From Archangium sp. (GTDB lineage Bacteria; Myxococcota; Myxococcia; Myxococcales; Myxococcaceae), in the NCBI GenBank assembly GCA_016793585.1, contig JAEUJR010001132.1, forward strand, positions 1 through 12,219: a stretch of DNA of 12,219 bases, given 5' to 3'. The notes under the pieces are model-generated. The model had not been told where the DNA came from. It worked only from the letters and a program-made list of their open reading frames with translations, and ran no database searches. Positions 1 to 7,062 of the stretch are shown here, in pieces; within the stretch, counting starts at the first letter, position 1, and every line of letters starts with the position of its first letter. The translations under genes and the position numbers were made by a program.

Positions 1-816
1 CGAGAGCATCGCGTCACTCACCGCCTGCGCCGCCCCTTCGATGAGCACGTCACGCAGCCACACGTCGTCGACGCCGCGCTCAGGGAGCAGGGCCTTGATC
101 GGTCCCCACTGGCCCATGGTGTCGACGCTCTCGTGCGTGTGCGTCGACGAGACGAGCACGTAGTCGGGTACGCCCTGGTTGCGCTTCGTGACGGCCGCGC
201 GAATGCGCTCGACGTCGTCACGGAACAGGCCGACCGCGTCGATGGAGACGAGCGCGATGGAGATGTCCCCGTTCTGCACCACCACCGCGCGCGCCCAGAC
301 GTCGTCGTGTACGTCGACCGCCGGTGTCGTGTTGCCGAAGCCCGCCAGCCACATGCCCTGGAACTTGCCGTCATTCTCGGTGCCGTCGGCGTCGGGGCCC
401 GAATAGCCGGGGTCGCCGGGGCACTTCTGATCTCTGCCGCAGTCGAAGAAGAAGTCGGGTTTGCCGTCACGCTCCGAGCCGTCGGCGTCGGGCGCCACGT
501 AGCCAGTGGAGCCAGGGCAACGACGATCGGCTCCGCAGTCTTCGGTGAACGAGACGAGCTCGCCGCAGCGCTTGAGCCCGTCGCTGCCGAGCGGCGCCAC
601 CTCGTTGCAGGCCGTGTCCTTCTTCGAGAGGAAGTCGGGGCGCGGCCGCTCGAAGCGAGGCGTCACCTTCACCGCGGCGATGCCGGCCTTCAGGGTGCCG
701 TCGTTTCCCTTCTCGCAGCCAGGCCCGCCCGGGCAGAACTTCTCGGGCGGGGTTCCTTTGCCCATCGGTTTGGGACACGCCGACAGACAGAGCAGCAACG
801 GCAGCAGAGCGCGCAT
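1..816 (-). CDS. Neutral/alkaline ceramidase-like lipoprotein (partial, C-terminus outside window)
   Basis: The frame is open from ATG at 816 to the window edge (272 codons) and has no stop, so the C-terminal part is missing. The start gives a short lipoprotein signal peptide with lipobox LSAC and the lipidated Cys at residue 14. Residues 44-53 (AGIAAVKVTP) and 152-230 resemble the N-terminal half of neutral/alkaline ceramidases: HDDVWARAVVV at 170-180, IALVSIDAVG at 187-196, and SSTHTHES at 223-230, which corresponds to the conserved STHTHSGP motif whose histidines contribute to the zinc site. Known members hydrolyse the amide bond of ceramide; the substrate here is inferred only. Between these two parts lies an unusual Cys/Asp-rich insertion of about 95 residues. 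The catalytic serine region would lie outside the window, so activity cannot be judged. The start is 28 bp after the upstream protease gene on the same strand, so co-transcription is likely. No clear Shine-Dalgarno precedes the ATG. Confidence 0.75.
   Translation of the reverse strand, partial: MRALLPLLLCLSACPKPMGKGTPPEKFCPGGPGCEKGNDGTLKAGIAAVKVTPRFERPRPDFLSKKDTACNEVAPLGSDGLKRCGELVSFTEDCGADRRCPGSTGYVAPDADGSERDGKPDFFFDCGRDQKCPGDPGYSGPDADGTENDGKFQGMWLAGFGNTTPAVDVHDDVWARAVVVQNGDISIALVSIDAVGLFRDDVERIRAAVTKRNQGVPDYVLVSSTHTHESVDTMGQWGPIKALLPERGVDDVWLRDVLIEGAAQAVSDAMLS
346..537 (-). repeat. Two tandem 32-residue Cys/Asp-rich repeats inside the ceramidase-like gene
   Basis: Residues 94-125 and 126-157 of the partial lipoprotein form a tandem duplication with a 32-residue (96-nt) period. 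The shared pattern is CGxDxxCPGxxGYxxPDADGxExDGKxxF. The DADGxExDG core resembles Asp-rich calcium-binding loops such as those of thrombospondin type 3 repeats, but metal binding is inference. A shorter FCPGGPGC segment at residues 27-34 may be a degenerate relative. Confidence 0.8.
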
Positions 817-844
817 GAGGCCGCGCAATAGCCGATGCCGCCCA

Positions 845-3800
845 TCAAATCGATCGACGGCGCGCGCGAAGCACGAGCAGCACGAAGCCGAGCAGGCTGA
901 AGGGCGCCGCCCCCGCGCCGTTGCAGCCGCAGCCGCCGATGACGAGCTCCTGCAGCCCTTCGCGACCCGCCGTGACGCCAGCGTCGGTCTGTTCGGCCGT
1001 GCCCGCATCGGCGCTCGTCGTGCCTGCGTCGGTGGTCATGCCCCCCGCGTCGGGAGCGACGACACCCGAGTCGACGGCCGAGCCCGCATCCATCGTCGTC
1101 GTCCCCGCATCGACCTCGGGCTGACCTGCATCGGCGTTCGGGTCGACGGCGGTGAAGCTCACGGCGGTGCTGCGGGTCGAGTTGCCAGAGGTGTCGTACG
1201 CGATGGCGACGATGGCGTGCGGGCCCGCGCTCACCGGCACCTGCGCCGCGTACGGTGACGTCGTGTCGACATCGGCCATCGCGCCGTCGAGCTCGAACTC
1301 CACGCGCCCGACGGCCACGTCGTCGCTCGCCGTCGCCACGAACATCACTGACAAGCCCGTCATCGCGCCGACGCTCGGCAACGTCACCGCGACGGTGGGC
1401 GGCGTGGTGTCGCTCGTCATGCCGATGATGACGAACACGATGCCGCTCGTGGTGCTGTTGCCCGCCGCGTCATGTGCGCGCGCCGTGAGCGACTTCGTGC
1501 CGTTGCTCCACGCCGTCGTGTCGACCTGGAGCTGCCACGGCATCGCCGTCGCTTCGCCCAGCCTGGTGGTGCCTTCGAAGAACTCGACGCGAACCACGCC
1601 GACGTTGTCACTCGCCTGCGCGACCAGCATGACCTGGCCCGACACGCGCGCGTTGTTCGCCGGTGCGGTGAGCGAGACCGTCGGCGGTGTGGGGTCGGGA
1701 ATCGCGGTGACCGTCACCGAGCCCGTCGCCGAGGCCGCGCCAGCCGTCACCGTCACGGTGTGCGGGCCGCCGACGACTGTGCCTGCCGTGAAGAGGCCGT
1801 TCAGGTCGATGGTGCCGCCGCCCGCGACCGCCCACGTGAGCGGAGGCTGAATGCTGAGGGCGTCTCCGAACTGGTCGTTCACCACGCCGTCGAACTGCTG
1901 CGTACCCATGACCGCGACGCTCGCCGTCGTCGGCTGCAGCGTGATGGTCGTCGGCACCGATTGCACCGTGACCGTCACCACGCTCGTCACCATGTTGCCG
2001 GCGCCGTCGGTCACCGTGACGATGAACTCGTAGGTGCCGGCCTGCGTGAAGTTCACCGTGGTGTCCTTCGCGGCGTTGTTGCCGTTCTGCGTGAAGGTGA
2101 CGGTGCCGGGCGCGATGCTCGCGGTCCACGAATAGGTGAGGCCCGGCTCGCCCGCGTCGTCGGTCGCTCGCACCGAGAGCACCGTCGAGGTTCCTGTCAC
2201 CAGCGAAGGCGTCGCGCGGGCAGCTTGCGTGATGGTCGGCGCTCCACTGCCCACGACCGTGAGCGTCGCCATGCCGGTGAAGCCGCCCGCCGTGGCGGTC
2301 ACCGTGAACGGGCCGCCCGGCGTTGGGCCTGCCGTGAACTGGCCGTTGGTGGCGATCGTGCCGCCGCCCGAGACGCCCCACGTCGCCGAGCCGAGGAACA
2401 TGAAGCGGCCGAACTGGTCGCGCCCCTGCGCCGAGAAGAACTGTGTGCCTCCGGTCGTCACCGCCGCCGTCGCCGGGCTCACCATCATGCCCGCGCCGAC
2501 CTGGGTGACGGTCACGATGACGTTGGCGCGTACCGACAGGCCACCCGCGTCGGTCACCGTGACCTCGAACGTGTACGTGCCCGAGCCCGTGAAGGTGACG
2601 GTCGTCGACTTCGCGCCGTTGGTGTTGTTCACCGAGAACGTCGAAGGCCACGAGCCGGTCACCGACCACCCGTAGGTGAGGTTGGCTTCGCCGCCGTCGT
2701 CGGCGCCCAGCACGCTCAAGGTGATGTTCGCGTTCGTCGTCGGGTTCTGGCTCGCGCTCGGCGCCATCACGATGGTGGGCGGCGCGTTGACGGTCGTGGT
2801 GTCGAAGTCGATGCCGGTGACGTTGGCGCTGGTGACGGTGGCCATGCGCGTCGCTGGCCCGAACGTGTAGCCGGCGCGGGTCGGCGTCAGCGTGTACGTG
2901 CCCGGGGGCACGTTGGTGAGCACGTAGCGGCCGAGCGAGTCGGTCGTCGACGAGCGCGTGCCGTCGCTCACGAGAACACCCGGCAGCGGGGTGGTGCCGG
3001 TGCGCGCGGTGCCCGAGATCTGAAACGCCGTCGTGGTGCCCGCGACCTGGAAGTTCTGGTTGTTGAGGCTCGTGCCCGAGACCGTCACGGGGTTGGTGAA
3101 GTTCTGCGGCTCGAGCGTCACCCCGGGCGAGGTCGCGGTGATGTTCCACGTGCCGTTGGGCACGCCCTGCAGGTAGTAGTACCAGGGCTGCGTCATCGCG
3201 CCGCGCGTCGCGGTGGCGGTGCGATAGCCGTCGGTGATGACGGGCGCCGTCGTGATGGTCGACGGCAACGAACCGCTGATGGTCTGACCCTGCGCGAAGA
3301 AGTTGATGCCGGTGACGTTGCCGCCCAGCACCTCGACGGGGTTGCGCACGCCTGAGAGGGCGAAGGCCCACCCCGCCTTCGTCGCGGTGACGGTGTAGCG
3401 GCCGTTGGGCACGGCGGTGATGGTGAAGTCTCCGTTCGTGTTCGTCGTCGCCGTGCGCGTGCCATCTGAGACGACGACGCCCGCGACGCCAGTGCCGCCC
3501 GCAGTGACACGACCCCCCAGGCTGTAGCCCGGCTTCGTCGAGGCCGTGAAGGTGAGGCCCGTGAGGTTGCCGGCGACGGGCAGCGGCGCCGCGAACCCAC
3601 GCGCCATCGCGAGGTCGAACTTGGCGGCGTTGATGGTGTAGCCCGCGTCGGAGGCGGGCACGTTGGTGAGCGCCCACGTTCCGTCCGAGAGCGAGAAGGT
3701 GGTGCGCGTGCCGTCGGTGATGCGCGCTCCTTCGACCCCTGCGTCGGCCAGCACCACCGAGCCGCTCAGCGTGAACGTCGTCGGCGTGCCGACGGTGACG

Positions 3801-5818
3801 AAGATGGCCGCCGTCGCGGTGCCGCCCTTCATGTCACTCACGGTGCAGCGAATCTGGTGCACGCGGTTGCCGGTGAGCGTCTTCGTCTGCATCGGCCGGT
3901 TGTCGACGCTGAAGGTGCCGTCGTCGAAGTCCCACGCGTAGGCGAGCGTGTCGCCGTTCGGGTCGCTCGCCGTCGCGGTGAAGGTGACGGCCGTGTTCGA
4001 GGGCACCGTCGTCATCGACGCCGCGAGGCTCACGGTGGGGCCCTGGTTCGATGGGTACGGGCCGAAGTTGATGACGACGTCGAGCGACTCGGGCGTGGTG
4101 CCGCCCTTGCCGATGGTCGTGAAGTGCACGTTCGCGGGCCAGTCCGAGAAGGTGCGGCCGATGACGAGCGCCGAGTTCGAGGTGTTCCCTCCTGGCGTCA
4201 TGTCGAGCAGGTGCGAGCCGCAGCCCGTGGGCGGGTTCGTCGGGCATTGCGTGCCTGAGCTGGGGAACCCGAAGTTGAAGCTCGCGCCGTTCATCATCGA
4301 CGGGTTGGTGGTGAGCAGCTGGCGGAACTCGAGCCAGTAGTCGCGGCTCTGCGTGTCGTTGCGCGTCACCTTGAGGGCCTGCATGCCGCCGTCGGGCGTC
4401 GCGACCTCGAGCGGGTACAGCCGGTAGGTGCCGCTGGTGGTGACGGTGTTCACCTGGCTCGCCGTCGTCCAGTCGAAGGTGCGCTTGAACCAGACGTTGA
4501 AGTGCGAGGCGCCCGAGTTGCCCATCACGTCGAAGGGGTTGCCGTACTCCTGCTGGCTGCCCGCGCCGATGATGCTGTCGCCCGCGTTCCAGAAGTTCGC
4601 GTGCCAGACGCCGTAGTTGTGGCCGAGCTCGTGCGACGCGACCCCCTGCCCGAAGCTGCCGTTGAGCCAGGTGCCCTTGCTGCCCACGTAGCCGCGGCCC
4701 GACCAGCCCGAGAAGAGGTTCGGGTGCGCGACGATGTCGAGGCTGTAGTTGTTCGGGTCGTAGCCAGCGTCACGCGAGGCCACGCGCGCGTCGGCGAGCA
4801 GCTGAAAGTAGTTGCCCGCGTCGCGGTACCAGCCCGAGGGCTGAGGCATGCGCAGCGTCGGTGGGAACACGCCCGAGAGCTGCGTCTTGTTGAAGCTCAT
4901 CGAGGTGAAGAAGCCGTTCACCTGCGTGTTGATGAGCGCCTGTGACGACGCGAGCGAGAGCGGGTCTCCGACACGGTCGTCGAAGTCGACGCGCATGAAG
5001 AGCACCGTCTTGGGGCCCTCGGTCCACGACGACGCGGCGGTCTCGCCTTCGGCTTCTTCGTTGGCCAGCGCCTGCGCGAGCTCGTCGGCGTGCAGCGGCT
5101 GGCAGAAGCCGATGGCCTGGTCGCCGTCGTGCACCACCTCGTTCGCCGTCGAGGCCTTGCGCGAGGTGGGGCAGGGCGAGCCGGGCACGTAGTCGAAGAA
5201 GTTCACGTCTTCGGGCTTCAGGCGGCGCACGGGGAATTCGTAGAGCGCGAACACGCCGTCGAGCTCGATGCCGTGAAGGCGCAGCTCGTCGCGCGTCTTC
5301 AGGCCCTGGCGAGCGCCATAGACGCCCGCGCGCAGCACCGCGTCGCGGCCATTGAAGGTGATGAACTTCTCGGTGGGCTTCGCCGAGAGCGCGCCGTCTT
5401 CGTCACCGACCGCGCCGACGACGTGCAGCATGCCGCGCCCGTCACGCCACTGCTCGACGTTCGCCGCGACGGCCGCCGGCAACATGCGCCGCTCGGCGAT
5501 GCTCAGCGCCATCGAGAGCGCGAGCTCGGGCTCGGTGAGCATCAGGCCCGCGAGGTGGTGGCGGCGCTGCTGCGAGAGCGTCACGCCGTCGTCGATGAGG
5601 CGCTGCGGCACGGGCGCCGGCGTCTGCTTGAAGGTGTCGAGCCAGCTGCGAAACGCGGTGTGCGTGGCGACGGCGCGGCTCGCTTCGGGCAGCGTCGGGT
5701 CTTCTCCGAGCGCCGCGAAACGACGCTCGACGGCGTCTGCTTTTCGCTCCTGCGCACAGCCCACGACGAGGAAGGTGCAGAGCACAGAAGGTACGAGCGT
5801 TCGCGACAGACGGGACAT
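845..5818 (-). CDS. Giant multidomain lipoprotein metalloprotease with MYXO-CTERM tail
   Basis: 1657 residues. ATG at 5818 is preferred over the in-frame start at 5926 because it places a lipoprotein signal at the N-terminus (SRLSRTLVPSV..., lipobox VVGC, Cys21). Residues 22-270 have no recognised domain and may be a propeptide. Residues about 270-580 form a metzincin-type peptidase: HELGHNYGVWH (zinc ligands His396, His400, His406; catalytic Glu397) and a Met-turn FDVMG (Met432). It resembles gametolysin M11 or M6 peptidases. Then follow a PKD domain (about 592-677), four carboxypeptidase-regulatory-like repeats (about 682-1006), two copies of a roughly 180-residue Ig-like module (1012-1376), two further bacterial Ig-like domains (about 1377-1558), a DAG-rich linker (1562-1619) and a MYXO-CTERM-like tail (GCGC with Cys1630/Cys1632, hydrophobic stretch, RARRR). 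The expected role is proteolysis at the cell surface or in the medium; the substrate is unknown. A ceramidase-like gene follows after 28 bp. No obvious Shine-Dalgarno precedes the start. Confidence 0.9.
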   Translation of the reverse strand: MSRLSRTLVPSVLCTFLVVGCAQERKADAVERRFAALGEDPTLPEASRAVATHTAFRSWLDTFKQTPAPVPQRLIDDGVTLSQQRRHHLAGLMLTEPELALSMALSIAERRMLPAAVAANVEQWRDGRGMLHVVGAVGDEDGALSAKPTEKFITFNGRDAVLRAGVYGARQGLKTRDELRLHGIELDGVFALYEFPVRRLKPEDVNFFDYVPGSPCPTSRKASTANEVVHDGDQAIGFCQPLHADELAQALANEEAEGETAASSWTEGPKTVLFMRVDFDDRVGDPLSLASSQALINTQVNGFFTSMSFNKTQLSGVFPPTLRMPQPSGWYRDAGNYFQLLADARVASRDAGYDPNNYSLDIVAHPNLFSGWSGRGYVGSKGTWLNGSFGQGVASHELGHNYGVWHANFWNAGDSIIGAGSQQEYGNPFDVMGNSGASHFNVWFKRTFDWTTASQVNTVTTSGTYRLYPLEVATPDGGMQALKVTRNDTQSRDYWLEFRQLLTTNPSMMNGASFNFGFPSSGTQCPTNPPTGCGSHLLDMTPGGNTSNSALVIGRTFSDWPANVHFTTIGKGGTTPESLDVVINFGPYPSNQGPTVSLAASMTTVPSNTAVTFTATASDPNGDTLAYAWDFDDGTFSVDNRPMQTKTLTGNRVHQIRCTVSDMKGGTATAAIFVTVGTPTTFTLSGSVVLADAGVEGARITDGTRTTFSLSDGTWALTNVPASDAGYTINAAKFDLAMARGFAAPLPVAGNLTGLTFTASTKPGYSLGGRVTAGGTGVAGVVVSDGTRTATTNTNGDFTITAVPNGRYTVTATKAGWAFALSGVRNPVEVLGGNVTGINFFAQGQTISGSLPSTITTAPVITDGYRTATATRGAMTQPWYYYLQGVPNGTWNITATSPGVTLEPQNFTNPVTVSGTSLNNQNFQVAGTTTAFQISGTARTGTTPLPGVLVSDGTRSSTTDSLGRYVLTNVPPGTYTLTPTRAGYTFGPATRMATVTSANVTGIDFDTTTVNAPPTIVMAPSASQNPTTNANITLSVLGADDGGEANLTYGWSVTGSWPSTFSVNNTNGAKSTTVTFTGSGTYTFEVTVTDAGGLSVRANVIVTVTQVGAGMMVSPATAAVTTGGTQFFSAQGRDQFGRFMFLGSATWGVSGGGTIATNGQFTAGPTPGGPFTVTATAGGFTGMATLTVVGSGAPTITQAARATPSLVTGTSTVLSVRATDDAGEPGLTYSWTASIAPGTVTFTQNGNNAAKDTTVNFTQAGTYEFIVTVTDGAGNMVTSVVTVTVQSVPTTITLQPTTASVAVMGTQQFDGVVNDQFGDALSIQPPLTWAVAGGGTIDLNGLFTAGTVVGGPHTVTVTAGAASATGSVTVTAIPDPTPPTVSLTAPANNARVSGQVMLVAQASDNVGVVRVEFFEGTTRLGEATAMPWQLQVDTTAWSNGTKSLTARAHDAAGNSTTSGIVFVIIGMTSDTTPPTVAVTLPSVGAMTGLSVMFVATASDDVAVGRVEFELDGAMADVDTTSPYAAQVPVSAGPHAIVAIAYDTSGNSTRSTAVSFTAVDPNADAGQPEVDAGTTTMDAGSAVDSGVVAPDAGGMTTDAGTTSADAGTAEQTDAGVTAGREGLQELVIGGCGCNGAGAAPFSLLGFVLLVLRARRRSI
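962..1135 (-). repeat. Asp-Ala-Gly-rich low-complexity linker
   Basis: Residues 1562-1619 of the protease contain seven DAG tripeptides plus one DSG, separated by Thr/Val/Pro/Ala-rich spacers. The linker sits directly between the last Ig-like domain and the MYXO-CTERM tail. It probably acts as a flexible, acidic spacer that holds the folded domains away from the membrane; that role is inferred. Confidence 0.8.
1691..2785 (-). repeat. Tandem duplication of a ~180-residue Ig-like module
   Basis: Protease residues 1012-1192 (encoded by 2243-2785) and 1193-1376 (1691-2242) share one plan. A PKD-like half contains LTYGW/LTYSW, a K(S/D)TTV strand, GTYxFxVTVTD and VxVTV. A Big-like half contains PxTAxV, GTQxF, DQFG, a TWxVxGGGTI strand, NGxFTAG and GGPxTVTxTAG. 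This paired arrangement recurs in secreted proteins of several phyla and is probably a stalk or adhesion unit. Confidence 0.75.
2801..3775 (-). repeat. Four carboxypeptidase-regulatory-like domain repeats
   Basis: Protease residues about 682-761, 767-843, 846-925 and 933-1006 are four copies of a beta-sandwich repeat. They share a pattern like SGxV, then a (V/I)xDGxR(T/S)xx strand, NGxFTIxxVPxGxYTVTxTKAGY, and xVxGxNVTGIxF. The third copy is the most diverged: its start is GSLPSTITTAPVITDGYRTA and it carries WYYYLQGVPNGTW. These repeats normally act as structural or binding accessories to secreted enzymes. Confidence 0.7.
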
Positions 5819-5832
5819 GGTCGCGAACCAGC

Positions 5833-5848
5833 AGCAAGTGCCACGCCA
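5833..5848 (-). promoter_or_regulatory. Candidate sigma-54 (-24/-12) promoter
   Basis: The minus strand reads TGGCGTG-GCAC-TTGCT. Against the sigma-54 consensus TGGCACG-N4-TTGCW it matches 5 of 7 positions at -24 and 5 of 5 at -12, with the invariant GG and GC 10 bases apart. The predicted transcription start near 5822 is only about 4 nt before the ATG at 5818, so the mRNA would be almost leaderless. That either explains the lack of a Shine-Dalgarno or argues that the match is fortuitous. Confidence 0.35.
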
Positions 5849-5873
5849 CTGAAACAGCCAAGTGCGCGTGACT

Positions 5874-5896
5874 TTTGAAGGAATCGGGCTTTCAAA
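5874..5896. promoter_or_regulatory. Inverted repeat TTTGAA-N11-TTCAAA upstream of the protease gene
   Basis: Six-base perfect arms (5874-5879 and 5891-5896) flank an 11-bp spacer in an unusually AT-rich patch of this GC-rich window. It lies about 55-80 bp upstream of the protease start and of the sigma-54-like element, a plausible place for an activator site. The rest of the 189-bp gap (5819-6007) holds only a weak hairpin, TGCGA-gcc-TCGCA at 5964-5976, without a T-tract, and no clear terminator for the hydrolase gene. Confidence 0.3.
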
Positions 5897-6007
5897 CACT
5901 GCGGATTCGTTGGCCGCGAGGCCCATCGGGCGATCACGTTGGGCGGGTCAGGTCAGCACCGAATGCGAGCCTCGCAGCGATTTCAGAGCGAGTGCGGACA
6001 AGTCCCC

Positions 6008-6970
6008 TCAGTCGATGGTGGAGCGAATCGCCCGACCCAGCACGCCGCGATGAAATGCGTACGCGCCGAGGTGGCCCGCGTCGACCCACGTCGGGGCAAC
6101 ACTCCAATGTCTCGCGATGGCCTCCATCGACGAAGGCGGCACGATGCCATCGGTCTTCGTCGCGACGACGATGCGACGTGACGAACGCGGCGCAGGCTGC
6201 GCGAGCACCGACAACCCTCGCAGCACCACGCGGAGCCGTTCGACCGCGTCGTCTCCGAGCGCGCTCCACGTCACGCTCTTCGAGAGCGGCCCATCGCAGA
6301 ACACCACGCTCGCGTCGTCTGACGGCGCCATCACCGTCACCGGCACGTCGACGTCGAGCGAGGCCGCGGCGTGCGCCGACATCTGGCCCGCCATCGAGTA
6401 GCCCGCCAGCGCGACGGGCAGCTTCGGCTCCATCGTCAGCGCCGTCATCACGAGCGCGCGCGCTTCGATGACGTTCGCGAGGCCCATGCGAAGAAAGTCG
6501 CCCACCGTGTGCAGCCCCACGCGGCGTTGGCCCTCGGCTCTGCGACTGCCGAAGTACGCGCCCTCGAACAGCCACACCTCGACGCCGTCGTAGCGGAGCG
6601 CGTTCACGAGGAACGAGCGCAGCCCGAACCCTTCGTCGCCCCACGAGGGTGGAACGATGAGGCGCGCGCGGTTCGGCCCTTTCGCGCGCAGCCGCACGAC
6701 GTGAAGCCGTGACGTCGCGTGCTCGAGCAGCGGCGCAGGCGAGCGCACGAACGCCTCGTCGGTTCGCGCAGCAGTCGGCATGAAGTCGAGCGACAGCGGC
6801 TCGGGAATAGAGCGCGTGAGCAGCGGCGCTACCCGGCCGAGCGGCGCCTCGATGTCTCCCCAGCCACGCTCGAACAGCGGCTGCCGCTTCGTCCACCGCA
6901 GGTAGAGCGCGTCGAGCCAGTGCATCTCTTCGTGCGCCTCCATGCTCCAGATCAACTCCACACCTGCCAC
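6008..6970 (-). CDS. ABHD18-like alpha/beta hydrolase
   Basis: 320 residues from a GTG at 6970; ATG at 6943 (residue 10) is an alternative because neither site has a decisive ribosome site. Features match the ABHD18 (Abhydrolase_18) family: EGAYFGSRR at 136-144, where the family has ENPYYGxR; nucleophile elbow GYSMAG with Ser192 (family GxSMGG); an SVVFCDGPLS..VTW segment at 221-235; likely acid Asp274 in TKTDGIVP; and AGHLGAYAFHRG at 298-309 with likely catalytic His300 (family GGHVSAY). The fold and triad predict a serine ester or lipid hydrolase. The substrate is unknown, although eukaryotic ABHD18 has been linked to phospholipid metabolism. There is no signal peptide, so it is probably cytoplasmic or peripherally membrane-bound. 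It is divergent from the DUF1592/DUF1552 operon and 189 bp upstream of the protease gene on the same strand. Confidence 0.8.
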   Translation of the reverse strand: MAGVELIWSMEAHEEMHWLDALYLRWTKRQPLFERGWGDIEAPLGRVAPLLTRSIPEPLSLDFMPTAARTDEAFVRSPAPLLEHATSRLHVVRLRAKGPNRARLIVPPSWGDEGFGLRSFLVNALRYDGVEVWLFEGAYFGSRRAEGQRRVGLHTVGDFLRMGLANVIEARALVMTALTMEPKLPVALAGYSMAGQMSAHAAASLDVDVPVTVMAPSDDASVVFCDGPLSKSVTWSALGDDAVERLRVVLRGLSVLAQPAPRSSRRIVVATKTDGIVPPSSMEAIARHWSVAPTWVDAGHLGAYAFHRGVLGRAIRSTID

Positions 6971-6972
6971 CT

Positions 6973-6986
6973 CACGTGAACACGTG
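6973..6986. promoter_or_regulatory. Paired CACGTG palindrome in divergent intergenic region
   Basis: Two perfect CACGTG hexamers separated by AA (CACGTGAACACGTG) lie immediately upstream of the hydrolase GTG start, within the 92-bp gap between divergent genes. The arrangement looks like an operator for a dimeric or tetrameric regulator, or a hairpin overlapping the hydrolase ribosome-binding region. No regulator gene is visible nearby. Confidence 0.3.
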
Positions 6987-7002
6987 CTGCCCCTGATTCG
7001 CC

Positions 7003-7018
7003 ACTCGATTCAACGAGT
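7003..7018. promoter_or_regulatory. Inverted repeat ACTCG-N6-CGAGT in divergent intergenic region
   Basis: Perfect 5-bp arms around ATTCAA, with one further match beyond a mismatch on each side, sit near the middle of the gap between the divergent hydrolase and DUF1592 genes. A transcription-factor site is plausible, but an arm this short can occur by chance. Confidence 0.25.
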
Positions 7019-7062
7019 TGGAGTCGCCGAGCCATGGGCCGACAGTTGCAGCGTGGGGCGGC

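Noticed and set aside
133..831. Plus-strand open frame of 232 codons over the left end
   Set aside because: Antisense to the ceramidase-like gene, whose lipobox, HTH motif and repeats are coherent; the plus translation has no recognisable feature.
1472..3355. Long plus-strand open frame (627 codons) opposite the protease gene
   Set aside because: Its translation is Arg/His/Gly-rich low complexity without domains, and it lies wholly antisense to a gene with clear domains. Such shadows are expected at this GC content.
1608..3677. Minus-strand open frame of 689 codons overlapping the protease gene in another frame
   Set aside because: His/Arg/Gly-rich translation with no motif; the true frame has coherent Ig-like and regulatory-like repeats over the same span.
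5819..5926. N-terminal extension of the protease to an ATG at 5926
   Set aside because: It would place 36 non-signal residues before the lipoprotein signal and would overlap the promoter-like elements.
5964..5976. Hairpin TGCGA-gcc-TCGCA as terminator of the hydrolase gene
   Set aside because: A 5-bp stem with no following T-tract on the minus strand is too weak to call.
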